Shown piece after piece: positions 60,227-64,000 of a DNA stretch of 64,000 nucleotides. The stretch's first letter is position 1. The number at the start of each line of letters is the position of its first letter. The notes beneath the pieces are model-generated. The model worked only from the letters and a program-made list of their open reading frames with translations, was not told the origin of the DNA and ran no database searches. Position numbers and translations under genes: made by a program. Origin of the DNA: Aspidapion aeneum (taxonomy: Eukaryota; Arthropoda; Insecta; Coleoptera; Brentidae); NCBI GenBank assembly GCA_963576565.1, contig OY755039.1, positions 72,186,771 to 72,250,770 of the forward strand, written 5' to 3'.

Positions 60227-60392
60227 TAGTGGCGTATATAGAAAAAAAGTTTCGGGGGGGCCAAGACAGTTTCGGGGGGGCCCGAGACCTCATGACGCCG
60301 TATTTTATGCTATTTTATGATTGTATTCATGAAATATGTGGAAGATATCTAAAAAAATGTTCGGGGGGCGGGCCCCCTTATACACGCCACTG
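60227..60392. mobile_element. hAT-type MITE, 166 bp, TSD TATACAGT
   Basis: TAGTGGCGTATATA and the complement of CAGTGGCGTGTATA close it, with exact 8-bp repeats TATACAGT at 60219-60226 and 60393-60400. It is the sibling of 21136-21326 in the other orientation (shared GGGCCCGAGACCTCATGA segment). Confidence 0.9.
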
Positions 60393-60900
60393 TATACAGT
60401 TACCTCCACGCGGTTAGTTCTGGGTTGAAAAAGCGATTAATAAATTTTTTATATCCATTAATAATGATTATATTATATCATCTCTTTTCCAAGCGAAAAA
60501 CTGTATTCGTATTTAGGGGAAAGTGCTCAGGGGCGCGGTCAAATATTATAATAATTGTGATTTTTTTTAGTGTTCGTGTTCCTTACACACATTATATAAC
60601 TATTACAGCCCCTTACTTTAAATTTGAAATTTATTATTTTTTAGGAAAACAAAAAATCATTTATTTTCTTGGCGGATTTTACGTATTTTTAGAACTATGA
60701 CAAAATCAATTTCCAAAAAAAATTTTTTTTACCCAACTTACTTAATAGGTTCCTGTTGATATAAAATAACATGTTAACTCGTAATTTGTCATGTAAGTGA
60801 AAAATGAATCTCTCTAATGAACTAAATTCTTTAACAGCGATTTTCTCAAAACAATGTTTTTTGAGTTGTGACTATTTTTTAACGGGGGTGCGATATATTT
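60393..60900. other. AT-rich DNA, nothing recognised
   Basis: Nothing coding or repeated was recognised. Short open frames here have no family signal. Confidence 0.3.
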
Positions 60901-61058
60901 GTAGAGTGGCCGGGCTAAATGATCTAAGTGCCAAAATATACAAATTTAAAACCGAACCGAACCGAACCGAACCGAACCGAAACCGAACCGAACAGTTTTT
61001 TTCAGTTTCCCACAAAAACGCTTTTTGGCACTTAGATCAATTAGCCCTTCCACTCTAC
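60901..61058. mobile_element. 158-bp MITE with (ACCGA) array in its loop
   Basis: GTAGAGTGGCCGGGCTAAAT with TGATCTAAGTGCCAAAA is matched in inverted orientation by TTTTTGGCACTTAGATCAAT and AGCCCTTCCACTCTAC. Between them lies (ACCGA)n at 60951-60991, the complement of the TTCGG array at 10155. Confidence 0.85.
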
Positions 61059-61635
61059 ATTTATGTAATTAGAATTAAAAAGTTATGCTGCAAACTATCT
61101 TGAAACTGTATCATTATTAAATAGATCTTTAGACTGTGTTAAAACCACATTTTTAAAATAACAACTTCTGGAACTTCGTGATATAGTGACCTTATTCGCT
61201 ACCTGTAAAGCTGGCTTGACAAATGAAGGGTAGTAGGTCCTTAGATGAGGATTCAGACAAGGAACCTTCACATCTACACTGTGTCTAATTTAAAACTTTC
61301 CACTCGGGATTTCTCGAGAACTGCTAAAAATTTTCAAAAATGTCGACACGTCGATTTCGTTTGCGAGGGGACACTTTTTGGCTATCTTAAAATTTTTGTA
61401 GCACGCACCACCTTCGAGGGGTATACTTTACCTTACCCCTATATTTTAAATAGGGAAAGTGATACCTTGTTTTGAAGGCCTTTTGAATGTCCTTACAACC
61501 ATGTAAAAATTTCAAAAAAAAAGCGTAAAAAAGTTGGGTTATGTCCCTTCTTCTCTTGTCATTGTGCGCGTGATGTCATCGGGTTTTTATTTCAACTGAT
61601 GGCTTCATCTGATTCAATGAGAAATAATGTGAGTG
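61059..61635. other. Unassigned stretch
   Basis: A hairpin-family phrase (GTGACCTTATTCGCTACC..GGCTTGACAAATGAAGG) at 61187-61228 resembles the 52-bp element at 24320. Otherwise nothing is recognised. Confidence 0.3.
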
Positions 61636-61639
61636 ATGA

Positions 61640-61744
61640 CATATGTCAGCTGTCAAAATAGATGGAAAAAAACTTCCCCATACAGATAGACGACATACAA
61701 ACAGACGGCGCGACGCAAAAGTATCGAAACTATCTGAAACGCAA

Positions 61745-61786
<42 letters not shown>

Positions 61787-61835
61787 TTTTGAAACCGGAA
61801 CAACTTTTTTTGACTTATTTTTGACACGACCACTA
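61640..61835 (+). repeat. Family H fragment with expanded (AT)n
   Basis: The segment shares ACAGACGGCGC, ACTATCTGAAACGCAAAGAT and CAACTTTTTTTGACTTATTT with family H. At 61748-61782 a pure (AT) run of about 17 units stands where the other copies have only ATATATA. Confidence 0.75.
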
Positions 61836-62289
61836 TATGTTTGTCTGTATGCGCCTCTTCTAGAGATAAAGAGGTATAGAATGTTTATGGCATCTTTTTA
61901 TGGTCATCAACACCTAATGGCTCTTAGACGCCGCATAGATCTAAATCGACTTCGGCCATTGCATTATGATAATGTAACATTGTTTTAAGTGAAGCAACAT
62001 GATAAGAAAGTCAATACGAAAGTCGTTATAACTTGTCGTCAGGTTGATTTGTCGCTTGATGTATGTTTTGTCCGCATCTGCCACTTTCACCTATGGTTCA
62101 GCTTTTATTTTAAGTTTACTGTCAAATAGAAAATTCCTGCAAATACGCGATTATATGGTGTGTTAATTTGTTGGGTAATCGGAAGAATTTTTGTAAAACA
62201 TAGGCTTATGAAGCAATAGTACCTGGGTGTAATAAATAAAAAGTGTTTAAAACGGCGTTTTTTTGTAATGGCGGTACTTCACTTGGCGT
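61836..62289. other. Unassigned stretch with a short DNA-transposon-like frame
   Basis: A plus-strand frame to 61988 ends MFMASFYGHQHLMALRRRID and RLRPLHYDNVTLF. The Arg-rich piece vaguely recalls the N-terminus of Harbinger-type transposases, but the evidence is too thin for a call. Confidence 0.2.
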
Positions 62290-63485
62290 AGCGTAGTCGT
62301 ATCTCTGAGGGCACGGCAGTGACCGGCCAAGTTCGCGTACACTGCTGTACCATCTTTTCGTAAAACATTTCAGCCCATTTTTGACCTATCTAAAACTCTA
62401 CAGCCATAGATCTTCATAGAGTAAAAAACCTTTTAAAGTTATATAGACCAACATATAGTACTAATGTAGATACGAAATTTTAAAAAACCTCGAAATTGCC
62501 ACTCACTCACTCATATATTGATCATCATAATTCTACTGTACTTTCAGACATGCTACAGGGCTGAAATTTGGCAGACTGATAGATTGTCATCAAATCAAAT
62601 CGAACTAAGCTTTATTTTCAGAAATTTGGGAAAAAACTTATTGACAAAGCAAATAAATCCTAATCTTAACCTCGTAAGATTAATCACATAAATTAAGAAT
62701 ATAATTTTATAATTTTAACACTTTGCACACTTTTGTAATATAGCAACGGGAAAATATTTTCATATATAATAACAATAACAATTTTAATTAGATTGATCAT
62801 GGGTATGGCAGGTAGAATTATTTCAATTTTTTTTACCTATGCAAGAAATAGATTCTAATTAAAAAAAAATTTCCTACTAAAATTTTAAATTTATAAAACA
62901 AAAACATATTTATAATATTGATACTGAAATAAGTAATAATAAAGTTCTGAATTTAAAACAATTATTTAAAATAAAGCGACAAAAACACCCACCAAAAATT
63001 AAAACACATTTAAAATAAGGCTTAAAATTAGCTTTAAAATAATATCAAGGTTTCGAAGGAAGGTTTTTTACCTATGCAAAAAATAGATTATAATTAAAGA
63101 ACACCATCTACTAAAATGTTAAATATATAAAACACTAAAATTTAAAAACATAAACATAATTATAATACTAATGATTAAAATCGTATTAACAAAGGTTGTT
63201 TATTTAAAACAATTATTTCAAATAAATGGCCAAACCCTTGAAAAATAAAAAAACCCATAAATTCTAATTTACACTCCTCCCCTATACATGTAAAATTATG
63301 TAAAAGTAACATTGCCCACTTCCAGAAACGCTAGAGAGCTGAGCTTTGGCAGACTGATAGGAACTATGATAAAACCATAGGAAAAAATTTAAAAACCCCA
63401 AAAGTTTTAATTTACTTCCCTCTCCTATAAATGCAAAGTTATGTTAAAGTAACATCTGTATTGCTTGCAGAAAGTCTAAAGAGCT
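62290..63485 (-). repeat. Inverted copy of the 25.2-26.1 kb repeat family
   Basis: In reverse complement it matches 25200-26115. CTGTACCATCTTTTCGTAAA, CCTATCTAAAACTCTACAG, CAATTGCCACTCACTCACTC-like sequence and GCTAGAGAGCTGAGCTTTGG appear with at least two of the 120-bp units near 63260-63480. The middle (62620-63260) is AT-rich and repeats ACCTATGCAA.AAATAGATT and AAAACAATTATTT twice. Confidence 0.7.
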
Positions 63486-64000
63486 AAGTAATTAGTGAAA
63501 CCTCAAAATTGCAATTGCATTGACGTTTTTTCGGCCGCTCATGGAAATAGGCACCCAAAACCCACCAAAGATATCAAATTTGGAACACATTGTACTAGTT
63601 GTGCTTTAAGTTTTCGATGTCTTTCTTTTAATAAGCATTTCCGTTTATGCATAAAATTTAGTAGATAATTGACGCGTAATTTGTGCATTGCAGAGGTGTC
63701 AAGTTCTTATAGTAAAAGATATTAATTAGGTATACGAATACTAATTTTATTCTTACTTGTTATAATGAAATCCGTGTAGTAATAATAACTTTCAATTTCG
63801 ATAATGTTAGGAATGAAAGAAAAGAATGCCTACATGAATTTAAATTAAGAAAATGTGTAAATTGATTCATTAGCGAATATTTTTCTTATTACACGACTAC
63901 GTTTGCGTAGTCCACAGTAAACCGGTCTATTTTTTAATTTTTTAAGTAATGATTAACGAACTAAGACTCAATTTCCGTAAATAACTTCCTTTTGGCGAGA
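63486..64000. other. Window end, nothing recognised
   Basis: AT-rich sequence. AAACCGGTCTATTTTTTAA at 63920 resembles a segment of the foldback at 42980-43775, but no further repeat can be followed. Confidence 0.3.

Overview
The window looks like an insect nuclear genome: AT-rich, intron-rich, carrying mariner, pogo, P/THAP-like, hAT-like, Jockey/CR1-like and RTE-like elements, with (TTAGG)-like runs. A beetle or another repeat-rich insect would fit, but nothing fixes the order. There are no prokaryotic genes, no CRISPR array and no recognisable tRNA or rRNA gene.

The only convincing host gene is on the minus strand. Eight exons were found by reading, each with consensus splice sites and matching codon phase, at 49216-48729, 44258-44128, 42155-42039, 27148-26984, 17084-16955, 11863-11724, 9442-9321 and 4751-4610. 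Joined, they give about 477 residues of a secreted-looking, low-complexity protein. It has the tail of a signal peptide, two copies of a GPFTK(D/E)DN motif, and a Tyr/Gln/Asn-rich C-terminal half. The first coding exon, and possibly the last, were not found. I do not recognise the family.

Almost everything else is mobile or tandem DNA in its introns. The last intron (4752-9320) is nearly all pentanucleotide arrays: 117 CGTGT, 228 CGTAT and 304 TGTAT units on the plus strand, interrupted by a microsatellite-tailed LINE fragment. Intron 5 (11864-16954) holds three inverted-repeat elements. Intron 4 (17085-26983) holds minisatellites, a hairpin-ended element, a hAT-type MITE, a broken mariner and a 52-bp hairpin. 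Intron 3 (27149-42038) holds a P/THAP relic (27939-29731), a 2.3-kb foldback with another element exactly at its dyad axis (30132-32470), and a nested stack at 32579-41967: an 846-bp-type element holds a foldback, which holds a 5.9-kb inverted-terminal-repeat element, which holds a LINE and a MITE. Intron 1 (44259-48728) holds an apparently intact pogo/Tigger-like transposon (45334-48439).

Upstream of the gene's known exons (49217-64000) are LINE remnants, a CACTAA-ended element, a 3.46-kb element with an 8-bp target duplication and a THAP-like start, several MITEs, and repeat families also found in the introns in the other orientation. Many foldbacks lie in transcribed introns, so the pre-mRNA could form long hairpins. 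The points most worth a second look are the pentamer arrays and their link to a LINE tail, the insertion at a palindrome centre, the very small hairpin elements with 8-bp target duplications, and the unidentified gene.
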